DNA of 17,035 bases, from assembly GCA_003456125.1 (NCBI GenBank), contig DMPD01000264.1:1-17035 (forward strand). The letters run 5' to 3'. The notes under the pieces are model-generated. The model saw only the letters and a program-made list of their open reading frames with translations, had not been told where the DNA came from and did no database searches. A program made the translations under genes and the position numbers. Each line of letters starts with the position of its first letter. The first letter of the stretch is position 1. Below, piece after piece: positions 7,460 through 15,736 of this stretch. The stretch comes from Cyanobacteria bacterium UBA8156 (lineage in GTDB: Bacteria > Cyanobacteriota > Cyanobacteriia > Pseudanabaenales > Pseudanabaenaceae).

Positions 7460-9259
7460 ATGGAAGTTGCCGTGAAACCGGGCGACCTTTTGCGCCAAGC
7501 CGATCCCGAACGTCTCCATCGCATTCGTCATACCGCATCCCACGTGATGGCGATGGCGGTTCAAACCCTCTTTAAGGATGCGAAGGTGACCATCGGCCCG
7601 GCCACGGAAATGGGGTTTTATTACGATTTTGACCGCGGGGAACCCTTCACCCCCCAAGACCTGAAGAAAATTGAGAAGGAAATGCGGCGCATCATCAAAG
7701 CCAATTTGCCGGTGGTGCGGCAAGAATTTGACCGGGCGACGATCCGGGCCGAGATCGAAAAACTCAAGGAACCCTACAAACTGGAGATTTTGGCGGCCAT
7801 TCCGGAAGGGGAAGTGATCACGCGCTATACCTTGGGCGATCCCAACGGCGACAAACCCTTTTGGTGGGACTTGTGTGCGGGGCCGCATCTAGCCACCACG
7901 GGGGAAATTCACCCCGAAGCCTTTGCCTTGGAGAGTGTGGCGGGGGCCTACTGGCGGGGGGACGAAAAAAACGCCATGCTGCAACGGATTTACGGCACGG
8001 CCTGGGAAACCCCCGAACAATTGCAGGCTTATCAGCAGCAAATCGAGGAAGCCAAGCGGCGGGATCACCGGAAACTGGGCAAAGAGTTGCAGTTGTTCAG
8101 CATCCAAGAAGATGCCGGGGGCGGCCTGGTATTTTGGCATCCGCGGGGGGGCACCATGCGCCGCCTCATTGAGGACTATTGGAAGGATATGCACGTGGCT
8201 GCCGGTTATGAATTGGTGAATACCCCCCACGTCGCCAACTTGGATTTGTGGAAAATCTCCGGCCACAACGATTTCTATCGGGAAAGCATGTTTGACACCA
8301 TGGAAGTCGAAGAGCAACAATATCAGCTCAAGCCCATGAACTGTCCGTTTCATGTGCTGATGTTCAAAGATGGGTTGCACTCCTACCGGGAGTTGCCGAT
8401 GCGCTGGGCGGAACTGGGGACGGTCTACCGCTACGAGCGATCGGGCACCCTCCACGGGCTGATGCGGGTGCGGGGCTTTACCCAGGACGATGCCCACATC
8501 TTTTGCACCGAAGACCAAATCGCGTCCGAAATTTTCGGGGTGCTGAATTTGGCGGAAACGGTACTGACTACCTTTGGTTTTGCCGATTATGAAGTGAATT
8601 TGTCCACGCGGCCCGAAAAGTACGTGGGCGCCGATGCCATTTGGGATAAAGCGACCCAGGCGCTGCGGCAGGCCCTGGATCAAAAGGGCTGGGTTTACAA
8701 GGTAGATGAAGGGGGCGGGGCTTTCTACGGGCCCAAAATTGATATCAAAATTGAGGACGCGATCGGGCGACGCTGGCAGTGCTCCACCATTCAGTTGGAT
8801 TTCAATTTACCGGAACGATTTGATTTGCACTATGTGAGTGAGGACGGTGCGCGGGTGCGACCGATTATGATTCACCGGGCCTTGTTTGGCTCCATTGAGC
8901 GATTCTTTGGCATTCTGATTGAGAACTATGCGGGGGATTTTCCGTTGTGGTTGGCCCCTGCCCAAGTGCGTCTGATTCCGGTGACCGATGCCCAGCGGGA
9001 CTTTGCGGAGGGTGTAGCCAAACAAATGAAAACCGCCGGGTTGCGCGCGGAGGTCGATCGCAGCGGCGATCGCATGCAGAAGCAAATCCGCAAGGCGGAG
9101 TTGGAAAAAATTCCCGTAATGGCGGTGGTGGGAGCCAAAGAGGTAGAAAGCGAAAGCCTGAGCTTGCGCACCCGCAAAACCGGCGATTTGGGAGTGGTGC
9201 TGGTCACGGTGGCGATCGAGAAGATGCAGGCCGCGGTCCGCAACCGGGATTGGTTATAG
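7460..9259 (+). CDS. thrS: Threonyl-tRNA synthetase
   Basis: ThrRS charges tRNA-Thr with threonine. At 599 residues it lacks the N-terminal TGS domain of the 642-residue E. coli enzyme and begins directly before the editing domain, as I recall for cyanobacterial ThrRS. Editing-site residues are present: H24-x-x-x-H28 (HTASH) and C139-x-x-x-H143 (CAGPH). Catalytic-core zinc ligands are C295 (MNCPFH), H346 (DDAHIF) and H472 (IMIHRALFGS). Motif 2 is YRYERSGTLHGLMRVRGF (323-340) and motif 3 includes GSIERFFGILIENYAG (477-492). The C-terminal anticodon-binding domain (about 500-595) is complete. ATG 7460 follows the transporter stop by 24 bp. All active-site residues needed for charging and proofreading are intact. 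Confidence 0.98.
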   Translation: MEVAVKPGDLLRQADPERLHRIRHTASHVMAMAVQTLFKDAKVTIGPATEMGFYYDFDRGEPFTPQDLKKIEKEMRRIIKANLPVVRQEFDRATIRAEIEKLKEPYKLEILAAIPEGEVITRYTLGDPNGDKPFWWDLCAGPHLATTGEIHPEAFALESVAGAYWRGDEKNAMLQRIYGTAWETPEQLQAYQQQIEEAKRRDHRKLGKELQLFSIQEDAGGGLVFWHPRGGTMRRLIEDYWKDMHVAAGYELVNTPHVANLDLWKISGHNDFYRESMFDTMEVEEQQYQLKPMNCPFHVLMFKDGLHSYRELPMRWAELGTVYRYERSGTLHGLMRVRGFTQDDAHIFCTEDQIASEIFGVLNLAETVLTTFGFADYEVNLSTRPEKYVGADAIWDKATQALRQALDQKGWVYKVDEGGGAFYGPKIDIKIEDAIGRRWQCSTIQLDFNLPERFDLHYVSEDGARVRPIMIHRALFGSIERFFGILIENYAGDFPLWLAPAQVRLIPVTDAQRDFAEGVAKQMKTAGLRAEVDRSGDRMQKQIRKAELEKIPVMAVVGAKEVESESLSLRTRKTGDLGVVLVTVAIEKMQAAVRNRDWL

Positions 9260-9379
9260 CGGATGTTGATATTGCCCGATCTGCATGGGTGAAGGTCGGG
9301 CGATCGGCCGTGCGCGCGCTCTATCGTGCCCAGCCAGGCCAAGAACGGTTTCAATCGATACCAAAAACCCAAGGGGCGT

Positions 9380-12223
9380 ATGACACCCTTGGGCAGAGGC
9401 AGAAGTCTGGGGTTAGCCCTGGCATCCTCCATTGGGCTTGAGCGCTATGGACGCAATCAACGCATTGAACCCATGAACACCCCTAACCGTAGCTTCCTAT
9501 CCATGTCGCCAGTTGAATATAAATTTCTTGTTACTGTAATAATAGTTTCCCTGGTGCCAGTGACCCTCCAGATTTTGGGTGCTGATTTTGGTTCCCTTGG
9601 CGATCTACCCAATCTGCCGGTGTGGCTATCCCTCGAGCCGCCCAAGGTGCTGGAGCAAATGCACTACGTTCTCCGGGGGAGTTTTGTGCATACCCTCTTG
9701 GAGTGGTCTTCGGTGTGCACGGCCCTTTTTACCGTTATCCTATCCCTCATTCACTATTCTTTCAGCCGGGATGTGGTTACGCCGCTGATTGGCATTGCCA
9801 TGTTTTTTGCGGGGTGCATGGATGCCTTTCATACCCTTGCTGCGGATCATCTCCTGCAAGGCGTGGCGGATAATCGCGATTTGATTCCCTTCACTTGGGC
9901 GATTTGCCGCACCTTTAGTGCGGTGATTTTGGGTGGGGGGGCCTTGCTGCTGTTACGCCGGCAGCGACCCCAATTTTTGCAGGGGTTCAAAATCATTCTC
10001 TTCACCAGTTTGAGTTTGGGCACCCTTGCTTACGGGTTGGTTTTGTGGTGTGTCTACACAGCCATTTTGCCGAAAACCACTTTCCCCGGAGCTTGGTTGG
10101 TACGTCCCTATGATTTTCTGCCGCTGATTTTGTTCGTGCTGGCGGGGGTGTTCGTTTTGCCATCGTTTTATCGCCAGTATCCTAGCTTTTTTAGTCTCAG
10201 TCTGTGGTTTAGCATGATTCCCCAGACAACGGTGCAAATGCACATGACTTTTGGCTCGGGACAAATTTTTGATGGTAATTTCAATGTGGCGCACTTCTTG
10301 AAAATTGTGGCTTACATGGTGCCCTTCAGCGGTATTTGCCTCACCTTCATTCAAATCTACCGTGAGAAAGAACAGGTTCTGAGCCGGCTGGGCAGCTCTC
10401 TAGCGGAAGCAGTCGGCCTCAATGCCATCTTGGATCATTTGGCGGATGGGCTTCTGGTGGTGGATATCCATGGTATGGTCAGCCGTTGGAATCAAAAGTT
10501 TCTGCATCTCTTTGCGATCTCGCCTCCCAAATTGAGGGAACAATGCCACCGCACCCTGGCGATCGCCCCTCTCTCGGAAGTGATTGACCGATCGCGAACG
10601 GCTCCTATGGAGGTGGTCTGTCAGGAAGTGCCCCTAGCCTACGATCGCATTGGTCAGGCGATCGCCACCGGGGTCTTCAAGCAAAACGCCGACAATACGC
10701 TGGAATGTCTGGGCACCGCGGTTTTGATTCGGGACATCACCAACGAGCGGGAGGTGGATAAGATGAAAACCGACTTCATTTCCACGGTTAGCCATGAGTT
10801 GCGCACCCCCCTGACCTCGGTGCTGGGATTTGCCAGCATCATCCAAGAGAAACTCCGCGATGACGTTTTCCCAGCCGTTGAACCCCTGGACAACAAGAAG
10901 CTCAGCCGCTCCCTCAAAAAAGTCGATGCCAACCTCAACATCATCGTGACCGAAGCCGAACGCCTCACTTCCTTGATCAACGATGTCTTGGACATCGCCA
11001 AGATGGAAGCCGGCAAAATTGAGTGGCGGATGGAGCAAATCCAGATCGAGGATGTGATTGAACGGGCTTTCAATGCCACCGCGGCCCTATTTGAGCGCAG
11101 CGGTTTGGATGCCAACATCAAGATTGATGGCGGCATTCCGCCGATTCGGGGCGATCGCGATCGCCTGATTCAGGTGCTGATCAACCTTATCTCCAATGCT
11201 GTGAAGTTTACCGACGAGGGCTCTGTGACCTGTGCGGCCCGTGTGACCGAGGGGGAATTGTGGGTGCGGGTAATCGATACCGGCATTGGGATTGCGCCCG
11301 AAGATTGCCCCAGAGTCTTTGAGAAGTTCAAGCAGGTGGGGGACACCCTCACCGATAAACCCAAGGGTACCGGTTTGGGACTGGCGATCTGTGTGCAGAT
11401 TATCGAGCATCACGGGGGACGGATCTGGGTGGAAAGTGCGATCGGGGTAGGCAGCACTTTTCTGTTTACCCTGCCCCTTATGGTGGCACCGCAACCCAGT
11501 ACTTTGCCTCGTTTTGATGCCCTGATTCATCAATTGCAGCGCCAGATGGTGCCCCCCCACGATGCCGAATCGGGCCAGAAGCGGATTTTGATTGTGGATG
11601 ACGATGCCCATATCCGCGAGTTGCTGCGGCAGGAACTGGAGCAGGTGGGCTACGAAGCAATAGAAGCCAGCGACGGTTTTGCCGCCATTCAGCAGGTCAA
11701 AACCCTCAAGCCAGACTTGGTGATCCTGGATGTGATGATGCCCCAGATGAACGGTTTTGATGCGGCAGCGGTATTGCGCAACGATCCGGAGGTGGCCGCA
11801 ATTCCCATCATTATGTTGTCGATTGTGCAGGACAAGGAGCGAGGATACCGCCTGGGGATCGATCGTTATTTGACCAAGCCGATTGATAAAGAGCGGTTGT
11901 TGGGCGACATTGAGTCTTTGCTCCATCAGGGCAGTTCCACCAAAAAAGTGTTGATTGTGGATCGGGATGCTTCAACGATCAAAACCTTGGCGGAGGTCTT
12001 GCAGGCGAAGGGGTACATGGTAAGCGAAGCGCAGTCGGAACGAGAGGGATTGGAGAAGGCCATTGCGGTGAAGCCCGATGTGATTATTGTGGATGCCCAT
12101 GCCCAAGAGTCTGAACTGGTGCGGGCGCTGCGGTTTGAGCGGGATTTTCACGATGTCGTGTTTTTGTTGATGCCGGCGCCGGAGGAGGGGCATCCGATTA
12201 CGGCAGACAACCGTAGACCGTGA
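9380..12223 (+). CDS. MASE3-like hybrid histidine kinase with two receiver domains
   Basis: A membrane sensor kinase. Numbered from ATG 9380 (947 residues): a multi-span N-terminal sensor (about 47-330) with FVHTLLEWSSV and GCMDAFHTLAADH, like the MASE3 domain; a PAS-like segment (about 345-455, ADGLLVVDIHGMVSRWNQ); HisKA with phospho-acceptor H472 in STVSHELRTPLTSVLGF; an ATPase with N-box NLISNAVKFTD, DTGIGIAP and KGTGLGLA; receiver 1 (about 735-850) with the acidic pair in ILIVDDD, Asp784 in LDVMMP and LTKP; then receiver 2 (about 856-930) with VDRD and Asp905 in IVDAHA. Receiver 2 ends after its fourth strand, without the usual Lys or last strand and helix. ATG 9380 has AAGG five bases upstream; ATG 9473, ATG 9503 and GTG 9326 are alternatives. 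Its 3' end overlaps the next gene tail-to-tail by 26 bp. The signal is unknown. Confidence 0.93.
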   Translation: MTPLGRGRSLGLALASSIGLERYGRNQRIEPMNTPNRSFLSMSPVEYKFLVTVIIVSLVPVTLQILGADFGSLGDLPNLPVWLSLEPPKVLEQMHYVLRGSFVHTLLEWSSVCTALFTVILSLIHYSFSRDVVTPLIGIAMFFAGCMDAFHTLAADHLLQGVADNRDLIPFTWAICRTFSAVILGGGALLLLRRQRPQFLQGFKIILFTSLSLGTLAYGLVLWCVYTAILPKTTFPGAWLVRPYDFLPLILFVLAGVFVLPSFYRQYPSFFSLSLWFSMIPQTTVQMHMTFGSGQIFDGNFNVAHFLKIVAYMVPFSGICLTFIQIYREKEQVLSRLGSSLAEAVGLNAILDHLADGLLVVDIHGMVSRWNQKFLHLFAISPPKLREQCHRTLAIAPLSEVIDRSRTAPMEVVCQEVPLAYDRIGQAIATGVFKQNADNTLECLGTAVLIRDITNEREVDKMKTDFISTVSHELRTPLTSVLGFASIIQEKLRDDVFPAVEPLDNKKLSRSLKKVDANLNIIVTEAERLTSLINDVLDIAKMEAGKIEWRMEQIQIEDVIERAFNATAALFERSGLDANIKIDGGIPPIRGDRDRLIQVLINLISNAVKFTDEGSVTCAARVTEGELWVRVIDTGIGIAPEDCPRVFEKFKQVGDTLTDKPKGTGLGLAICVQIIEHHGGRIWVESAIGVGSTFLFTLPLMVAPQPSTLPRFDALIHQLQRQMVPPHDAESGQKRILIVDDDAHIRELLRQELEQVGYEAIEASDGFAAIQQVKTLKPDLVILDVMMPQMNGFDAAAVLRNDPEVAAIPIIMLSIVQDKERGYRLGIDRYLTKPIDKERLLGDIESLLHQGSSTKKVLIVDRDASTIKTLAEVLQAKGYMVSEAQSEREGLEKAIAVKPDVIIVDAHAQESELVRALRFERDFHDVVFLLMPAPEEGHPITADNRRP

Positions 12224-12668
12224 GCCGGTAGGTGGTATCGATCGCCTGCTCCACACCACCAATCAGGACATTCACCTGAAACGGTACATTGTTGGCTCGG
12301 GGTACGGCCTCGATCGCAAAAGTTTGCCCAGGCATCAGGGCTACGCTTTGTTTGAACGATTGGTCGTGGGTGCCATCGGCATATTTCAGGTTCACTTCGA
12401 TGTCGTAGCGTACCTTTTGTTCGGGCACAATTTCTGTCCGAAAGCGGCGGAAGGGTTGCCCCCCCGGCACCACAAAATCGGTATTCCAGTTGTTTTGAAT
12501 GCGGACAAAGGGCACAAACGGAATTAAGGGCACCGACGGCATGGATACCGTTTTGACTTGGGTGGTGCCGGTGCCCCCCGTTACCGTCAACGGCTCGCAG
12601 GCGATCGCGGCTTCGCTGCCCAGAGCCAGCAGCACGGCGGCGATCCCGGTCAATCGCTGGATGTTCAT
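12198..12668 (-). CDS. Exported protein of unknown function, 156 residues
   Basis: The N-terminus MNIQRLTGIAAVLLALGS then EAAIA-C is a clear Sec signal peptide with an A-x-A cleavage site. A Cys follows directly, but the -3 residue is Ala, so a lipoprotein is less likely. The mature part (about 130 residues) is rich in beta-type sequence (FVRIQNNWNTDFVVPG, VRYDIEVNLKYADGTHD, FAIEAVPRANNVPFQVNVL) and has a second Cys near the end (VYGCLP); the two Cys could form a disulfide in the periplasm. I do not recognise the family. ATG 12668 has a strong GAGGAAG seven bases upstream. It follows dapB by 55 bp on the same strand and overlaps the kinase 3' end by 26 bp. Confidence 0.82.
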   Translation of the reverse strand: MNIQRLTGIAAVLLALGSEAAIACEPLTVTGGTGTTQVKTVSMPSVPLIPFVPFVRIQNNWNTDFVVPGGQPFRRFRTEIVPEQKVRYDIEVNLKYADGTHDQSFKQSVALMPGQTFAIEAVPRANNVPFQVNVLIGGVEQAIDTTYRLTVYGCLP

Positions 12669-12723
12669 CGCGTTTCTTCCTCAAAAAGCCGGAATTTAGA
12701 CGGGTTTAGTACCGGGGGTTCTC

Positions 12724-13545
12724 TTACGTCAACAATGGAGCCAAGCCATAGACCAGTTCTTTGTAAGCCAAAATTTTGCGGATGGCCAAAATCACACCGG
12801 GCATGTAGGAGGCGCGGTCGTAGGTGTCGTGCCGCAAAACATAGGTTTCGCCGGGGGCCCCAAACCACATTTCTTGATGGGCCACCAACCCCGGTAACCG
12901 CACGCTGTGAATGCGGATATTTTCATTGACGAGGGCCCCCCGTGCCCCGGCCACGGTTTCTTTTTCGGTGACCTGAGGGGCATTAAAGGTCTTGCCCAAT
13001 GCGGCCAACATCTGGGCGGTTTGCAGGGCGGTGCCGCTGGGGGCATCGGCTTTCTGGTTGTGGTGCAGTTCCAGGATTTCAACGTTCTGATAGAACTGAC
13101 AGGCCGCGACAGCGGCTTGCTGCATCAACAACACCCCAATGGAAAAATTCGGCACGATCGCACAGCCCAAACTGGCCTTGTCGGCAAAGGCCGCCAGTTC
13201 TTGAATTTGAGATGCCGTGAGACCGGTGGTACCCACCACGGGCCGCACGCCATAGGCGATCGCCGAGCGAATCCGTTCGTACAGACCCTGGGGATGGGCC
13301 AAATCCAACATCACCGCCGGCTGCTCGGTTTGGGCCCCCTGAGCCAACAACACTTCCAAATCGTTGGTGACGGGAATTTCCAACGGCCCGAGTCCCACCA
13401 CTTCGCCGATGTCTTCCCCCAAGCGTTTGCGGGCGATCGCCCCGATCAATTCCAAATCGGGCTGGCGGGCAATGGCGGCGATGGCTTCCCGACCCATTTT
13501 GCCGGTGGCCCCCACCACAATGACCGGAATCGGTGCTTCTGTCAC
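12724..13545 (-). CDS. dapB: 4-hydroxy-tetrahydrodipicolinate reductase
   Basis: DapB reduces hydroxy-tetrahydrodipicolinate with NAD(P)H in the cytosolic lysine/diaminopimelate pathway, which also supplies peptidoglycan. 273 residues, normal length. Nucleotide-binding loop [11 protein letters not shown] (10-20), VVGTTGLT (103-110), the active-site block [15 protein letters not shown] (159-173) with H161, H162 and K165, and the C-terminal [16 protein letters not shown]. All key residues are present. The start is GTG 13545: the upstream frame has a TGA and no ATG, and AGAAAG lies before it. It sits 29 bp after anmK on the same strand, and the secreted unknown follows by 55 bp, suggesting a three-gene transcript. 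Confidence 0.98.
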   Translation of the reverse strand: MTEAPIPVIVVGATGKMGREAIAAIARQPDLELIGAIARKRLGEDIGEVVGLGPLEIPVTNDLEVLLAQGAQTEQPAVMLDLAHPQGLYERIRSAIAYGVRPVVGTTGLTASQIQELAAFADKASLGCAIVPNFSIGVLLMQQAAVAACQFYQNVEILELHHNQKADAPSGTALQTAQMLAALGKTFNAPQVTEKETVAGARGALVNENIRIHSVRLPGLVAHQEMWFGAPGETYVLRHDTYDRASYMPGVILAIRKILAYKELVYGLAPLLT

Positions 13546-13574
13546 GCGGTTTCTTTCTGAATTTAGATTTCAGT

Positions 13575-14690
13575 TTAAGGCAAAAAGACATCTCCCAGGG
13601 GTACGGCCCGCTTGGCCCCGGTCACGCTGGGCAGGTTGCCGGGACGGTTGTGCCACCGCAGATACCCCAACACGGCAAAGGCGATCGCCTCTTTGTGGTC
13701 GGGATCGATGCCCTGCTCGGCGGTGGTATGGACGGTAGCCGGGGCCAGGGTGTGGGCGAGCCGCTCCATCAAGTACCGGTTGTGGCACCCCCCGCCGCCC
13801 AACCACACTTCCTGGGGGTATCGAGGCAAAAATTGCCGGTAGCTGTCGGCGATCGCCCGGGCGGTAAATTCCGTGAGGGTGGCCAACACGTCAAAATTGG
13901 ACAAATTGCGCTCGCGACACTTGACGATGCACCGATCCAAATACTTGCGATCGAACAACTCCCGACCGGTCGATTTGGGGGGCTGTCGCCGAAAAAACTC
14001 ATGTTGCAACCAGGCTTCCACCAAGGACGAGTTGGGAGCACCCCGCGAAGCCAAGCGGCCTTCGGGATCGAAGGGTTTGCCAAACAAGACTTCCGCCGCC
14101 AAATCCAGCAAGACGTTGCCGGGGCCGTTGTCAAATCCGATCACCGTGGTGGTGTCGCCGCCGGCCGGCAAGTAAGCCACGTTGGCAATGCCCCCCAAAT
14201 TTTGCACGCAGCGATCGCAGGTTTCGTGGCGCAACAACAACCAATCCACCATTGGCACCAACGGCGCGCCGTGGCCCCCCAACGCCACATCCGCCGCCCG
14301 AAAGTTGGCCACCACCGGCAACCCCAAGCGCTGGGCGATGGCTCCGCCCCACCCCAGCTGCACACTCCGTCCGAGGTGCTCTCCCGCCGGCGGCCGATGA
14401 AATACGGTCTGGCCATGGGAAGCCACCAAATCCGGTTGGATTTTGAGCTTGGTTAGGGTATCGGCGATCGCAGCTGCAAACGCCTCGGCGATTGCATCGT
14501 CTAACTCGTAGAGTTCCGCCAGCGGTAGGGCCGCCCCCGCACACAGCGCCAAAATTTGGCCCCGCACCGGCAAAGCATAGGATACCGTTTGGCCCCCTAC
14601 CCACCGCAGGCGATCGCCCTCGGTGATTTCCACCACCGCCACATCGATCCCGTCCGCCGATGTGCCGCTCAATGCCCCCGCTACATACAT
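13575..14690 (-). CDS. anmK: Anhydro-N-acetylmuramic acid kinase
   Basis: AnmK opens the 1,6-anhydro ring of anhMurNAc and phosphorylates it to MurNAc-6-phosphate, salvaging cell-wall sugar in the cytosol. 371 residues, normal length. Motifs: GALSGTSADGIDV (5-17), the first ATP loop; ASHGQTVFHRP (90-100); ANFRAADVALGGHGAPLVPMVD (128-149); QNLGGIANV (163-171); GFDNGPGN (185-192) holding the expected catalytic Asp187; and LGGGGCHN near the C-terminus. ATG 14690 gives the canonical start MYVAGALSGTSADG, with a G-run just upstream. A longer in-frame version from 14807 would overlap the divergent DUF2997 gene and is rejected. It is first in the run anmK-dapB-secreted protein. TACAAT (14717-14722, minus strand) is a possible -10 without a good -35. 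Confidence 0.97.
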   Translation of the reverse strand: MYVAGALSGTSADGIDVAVVEITEGDRLRWVGGQTVSYALPVRGQILALCAGAALPLAELYELDDAIAEAFAAAIADTLTKLKIQPDLVASHGQTVFHRPPAGEHLGRSVQLGWGGAIAQRLGLPVVANFRAADVALGGHGAPLVPMVDWLLLRHETCDRCVQNLGGIANVAYLPAGGDTTTVIGFDNGPGNVLLDLAAEVLFGKPFDPEGRLASRGAPNSSLVEAWLQHEFFRRQPPKSTGRELFDRKYLDRCIVKCRERNLSNFDVLATLTEFTARAIADSYRQFLPRYPQEVWLGGGGCHNRYLMERLAHTLAPATVHTTAEQGIDPDHKEAIAFAVLGYLRWHNRPGNLPSVTGAKRAVPLGDVFLP

Positions 14691-14784
14691 GGTTTGCCCC
14701 CCATCCTCGGCATTGGATTGTATTGCATTTTGTAAAGCTCTTGACGACTGGGGGAAAATGGAGCAAATTCGCCTGGATCGCACC

Positions 14785-14994
14785 ATGGAAACCCTGGAAT
14801 TCATCATTTATCCCGACGGTCGTGTGGAAGAACGGGTCAGCGGCATCCTCGGCCCCGATTGCCAGGCGATTACCGAAGCCCTGGAACAGGCCTTGGGCAC
14901 CGTCACCACCTGCGAACTCACCGCGGAATACTTCGCCCAAACCATCCACCCAACCCAGAGCCAAGCCAATTCCCAGTTCCAATCGTTGGCGTAA
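14785..14994 (+). CDS. DUF2997 family protein
   Basis: 69 residues from ATG 14785: METLEFIIYPDGRVEERV, then SGILGPDCQAITEALEQALG, then a Thr/Gln/Ser-rich tail. The I-x-x-DG-x-V-x-x-x-V-x-G-x-x-G-x-x-C pattern followed by a helix is that of DUF2997, a small family I know from cyanobacteria and other bacteria and from gene sets with ycf35. Function is unknown. ATG 14758 is an alternative start nine residues longer, with a G-run only three bases before it; 14785 fits the family start better. It is divergent from anmK (94 bp) and lies 168 bp before ycf35, so the two may be transcribed together or separately. The single cysteine C26 in GPDC is conserved in the relatives I recall. Confidence 0.85.
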   Translation: METLEFIIYPDGRVEERVSGILGPDCQAITEALEQALGTVTTCELTAEYFAQTIHPTQSQANSQFQSLA

Positions 14995-15048
14995 ATTTGG
15001 CGGCCCAGCACCCCCAAAGTCGTTGCGTCTGTCACCGTGGTTACCGGC

Positions 15049-15071
15049 AAACATTGACCGGGCCAATGTTT
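15049..15071. terminator. Inverted repeat between the DUF2997 gene and ycf35
   Basis: AAACATTG (15049-15056) and CAATGTTT (15064-15071) are exact inverted copies with a 7-base loop, 55 bp after the DUF2997 stop. The right arm runs into TTTT, so it could be a weak rho-independent terminator. With its arms 15 bp apart centre to centre it could equally be a regulator site upstream of ycf35. Confidence 0.4.
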
Positions 15072-15099
15072 TGGATAGGTAACGGATTGATAAGGGGGC

Positions 15100-15129
15100 T
15101 TGAGGGTACCGGTCACGACAGACTAGAAT
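15100..15129 (+). promoter_or_regulatory. Possible promoter of ycf35
   Basis: TTGAGG (15100-15105, four of six) and TAGAAT (15124-15129, five of six) are 18 bp apart, ending 33 bp before the ycf35 ATG in an otherwise GC-rich region. If real, ycf35 and the ferredoxin gene have their own promoter apart from the DUF2997 gene. Confidence 0.35.
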
Positions 15130-15162
15130 AATTCTTAGCAGTTTTCCAAAAGGCGGCGGCCC

Positions 15163-15546
15163 ATGTCTCACTTCAGTCAGATCAAGACCCAATTGCGGCA
15201 GTTGACTCCCTTGCAAAAAGCGTTGACCGATCTGGATATGGATTGGCAAGGCGGCGAGGTGCCGGTGCGCGGCCACCAGGGGCAACAGGTGATGGCGGCG
15301 ATCGCCATCCCCCAAACCAACGGCTACGACATCGGTTTTCGCTGGAATGGGGAGTCCTACGAGTTGGTGGCGGATTTGCAGTACTGGGCCCAGCCGTTGA
15401 CGGTCGAAGGCTTTTTGCGCAAGGTCACCCAACGCTATGCCTACCAAGCAGTGGTCACCGAAGCCGAAAATCGGGGTTTTGCCCTGACCGAGACGGTGCC
15501 CCAAGCGGATGGTTCGGTACGGGTGGTGCTGCAACGCTGGGCCTAA
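15163..15546 (+). CDS. ycf35: Ycf35 (DUF1257) family protein
   Basis: 127 residues. MSHFSQIKTQLRQLTPLQKAL at the N-terminus, GHQGQQVMAAIAIP and YDIGFRWNGESYELVADLQYW in the middle, and a C-terminal RYAYQAVVTEAENRGFAL match the DUF1257/Ycf35 family, encoded in cyanobacteria and in some red-algal plastids. It is soluble with no cofactor motif. The biochemical role is not known to me. ATG 15163 is preceded by AAAGGCGG and gives the invariant MSHFS start. Neighbours are the DUF2997 gene upstream and a single-cluster ferredoxin gene 190 bp downstream, a set that often stays together in cyanobacteria, which suggests a shared redox-linked process. Confidence 0.94.
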   Translation: MSHFSQIKTQLRQLTPLQKALTDLDMDWQGGEVPVRGHQGQQVMAAIAIPQTNGYDIGFRWNGESYELVADLQYWAQPLTVEGFLRKVTQRYAYQAVVTEAENRGFALTETVPQADGSVRVVLQRWA

Positions 15547-15573
15547 ACGTTGGGCCTCAGGGTGTAACAAGCT

Positions 15574-15607
15574 CCCCTCTCCCGTTCTGGGAGGGGGGTG
15601 AGGGCAG
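15574..15607. repeat. Dispersed hairpin repeat, copy 2
   Basis: A 10-bp stem with one T-G wobble (CCCCTCTCCC 15574-15583, loop GTTCT, GGGAGGGGGG 15589-15598), followed by TGAGGG. Read on the minus strand it gives CCCTCA then the stem, the same order as copy 1 at 1109-1143. It lies 27 bp after ycf35, in the 190-bp gap before the ferredoxin gene. The rest of the gap holds an 8-bp duplication (AACGCCAG twice, about 15614-15629) and nothing else I can name. Confidence 0.7.
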
Positions 15608-15736
15608 ACAACTCAACGCCAGAACGCCAGACAAACATCGCTGCTTTGGGTTTGAACCGCGTTCGGTAAAGCTGAGAACCAAGCACCGACCGATTGGGGT
15701 GGATTGCTTTAGATCGGGACGAGCGGGAGGAAAACC

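Noticed and set aside
6818..7888. 356-codon minus-strand frame opposite the transporter and thrS
   Set aside because: Antisense to two confident genes; composition (His, Gly, Gln rich) is that of a shadow frame.
9274..9301. Inverted repeat GCCCGA/TCGGGC after thrS
   Set aside because: A 6-bp stem with a 16-base loop and no T-tract is too weak to call a terminator.
14131..15570. 479-codon minus-strand frame across anmK, the DUF2997 gene and ycf35
   Set aside because: It overlaps three recognised genes in other frames and its translation has no family features.
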